A stretch of 6,415 nt of DNA, taken from Thermoplasmata archaeon. GTDB lineage: Archaea > Thermoplasmatota > Thermoplasmata > Thermoplasmatales > Thermoplasmataceae. The DNA is taken from NCBI GenBank assembly GCA_021833045.1, contig JAKBGP010000127.1:1-6415 (forward strand), given 5' to 3'. This document shows positions 5,920 to 6,415 of this stretch, piece after piece (position 1 is the stretch's first letter; each line of letters begins with the position of its first letter). The notes beneath the pieces were generated by a model, which worked only from the letters and a program-made list of their open reading frames with translations, was not told the DNA's origin and ran no database searches. A program made the translations under genes and the position numbers.

Positions 5920-6300
5920 TTAATGATGCTTCCATAGAGATAGAGAAGGCATTCTCTGATTACAATTACCCAGAACAACTCTGGCGAAAAACAATTGCAG
6001 AAATGAATCAGAAATACCGGAAAGAATTGAACAAATTCCAATGAGAGTCATTCCTGTTATTGCCAGTATTCTGGGAGATATTCTGAGGGTGATTAATCCT
6101 CCTAATATCTGGAACGGCATTAATCCAATAAAAAAAGCAGAACCGATCAGCCCAATATCAAATGGAGAGACATTTATCTGTTCCTGTATGAAAATCAGCG
6201 GAGGAGCAATGGTAAACCAGTTAATAGCATAAACAAGCCGAGAAGCATAAATAGCAAAGAAAGGTCTATTATTTTGAACCAAGGTTCCGTCTCCCTTCAT
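5920..6300 (-). pseudogene. Truncated major facilitator superfamily transporter (first four helices)
   Basis: From ATG 6300 the product has 126 residues, while MFS transporters have about 400 and 12 helices. Residues 14-38, 49-70, 78-96 and about 100-110 are helices 1-4. The loop between helices 2 and 3 has GGLITLRISPR (67-77), a degenerate form of MFS motif A, and RVVLG (107-111) matches the conserved R-x-x-x-G of helix 4. After Gly111 the frame turns into NCNQRMPSLSLWKHH and stops at 5920. In another - strand frame the same DNA reads ENAFSISMEASLKFLNSFGYM, which looks like the start of an MFS helix 5 region, so an indel near 5950-5967 probably broke the gene. The remaining eight helices are absent from the window. 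A TATA-like cttttaag about 24 nt upstream fits a leaderless start at 6300. The product is probably non-functional. Confidence 0.7.
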
Positions 6301-6390
6301 GGCTTAGTTTGACTTAAAACTTAAAAGGTTCTGTGTTATATTTTTAAGTATTCCGTCAAAAATACAAGCATGTGACTGGGATTGAATGTA

Positions 6391-6415
6391 ATGAAACTTT
6401 ATAATTTTACAGCCA
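6391..6415 (+). CDS. Possible gene start at the right edge, cut by the window
   Basis: An ATG at 6391 opens MKLYNFTA and runs off the window, divergent from the MFS fragment. Earlier ATGs at 6370 and 6386 are followed directly by stops. The opening resembles N-termini of fumarylacetoacetate-hydrolase-family proteins, but eight residues cannot support a family call. Confidence 0.2.

Overview
The window looks like chromosomal DNA from an AT-rich archaeon, most likely a member of the Thermoplasmatales or a close relative. This is inferred from three things seen in the sequence: a secreted protein built of repeated ESGLP-type modules with a C-terminal membrane anchor, a style known from acidophilic Thermoplasmata; TATA-like boxes about 25 nt upstream of probable leaderless starts; and T-tract terminators without strong hairpins. 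There are no rRNA, tRNA or CRISPR features.

Layout: (1) 1-1019 is the 3' part of a surface-protein gene on the + strand. It is interrupted by an in-frame TAA at 186-188, exactly where the sister modules carry the Asn of a VNG linker motif. (2) 1020-1181 is non-coding and I see nothing in it. (3) 1182-2262 is a graveyard of one IS5-like insertion sequence. It holds a 264-bp relic with both terminal inverted repeats (1182-1445, + orientation) and a larger relic in the opposite orientation (about 1554-2262, - strand). The larger relic carries a transposase gene broken by several stops and a frameshift. (4) 2344-2502 encodes a 52-residue ribbon-helix-helix protein with a leaderless-type GTG start, followed by T-rich terminator sequence. 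(5) 2684-4066 and 4187-5494 are two tandem, paralogous 12-helix amino-acid/polyamine/organocation (APC) permeases, which form the functional core of the window. (6) 5495-6300, - strand and convergent with the permeases, holds an unrecognised 122-codon reading frame and, upstream of it, the first four helices of a major facilitator superfamily (MFS) transporter that ends abruptly. The pair looks like broken gene remnants. (7) At the right edge a + strand gene may begin at 6391, divergent from the MFS fragment.

The biological reading is a decaying accessory segment (broken surface protein, dead IS copies, broken MFS transporter) around two intact amino-acid-type permeases that probably serve uptake of amino acids or related amines in a peptide-scavenging organism. 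I found no convincing new multi-gene system. The points most worth a second look are the precisely placed stop codon in the surface gene, the inverted pair of IS relics with a MITE-like short form, the 25-bp palindrome inside the dead transposase, and the divergence of the two permeases at their substrate-site helices.
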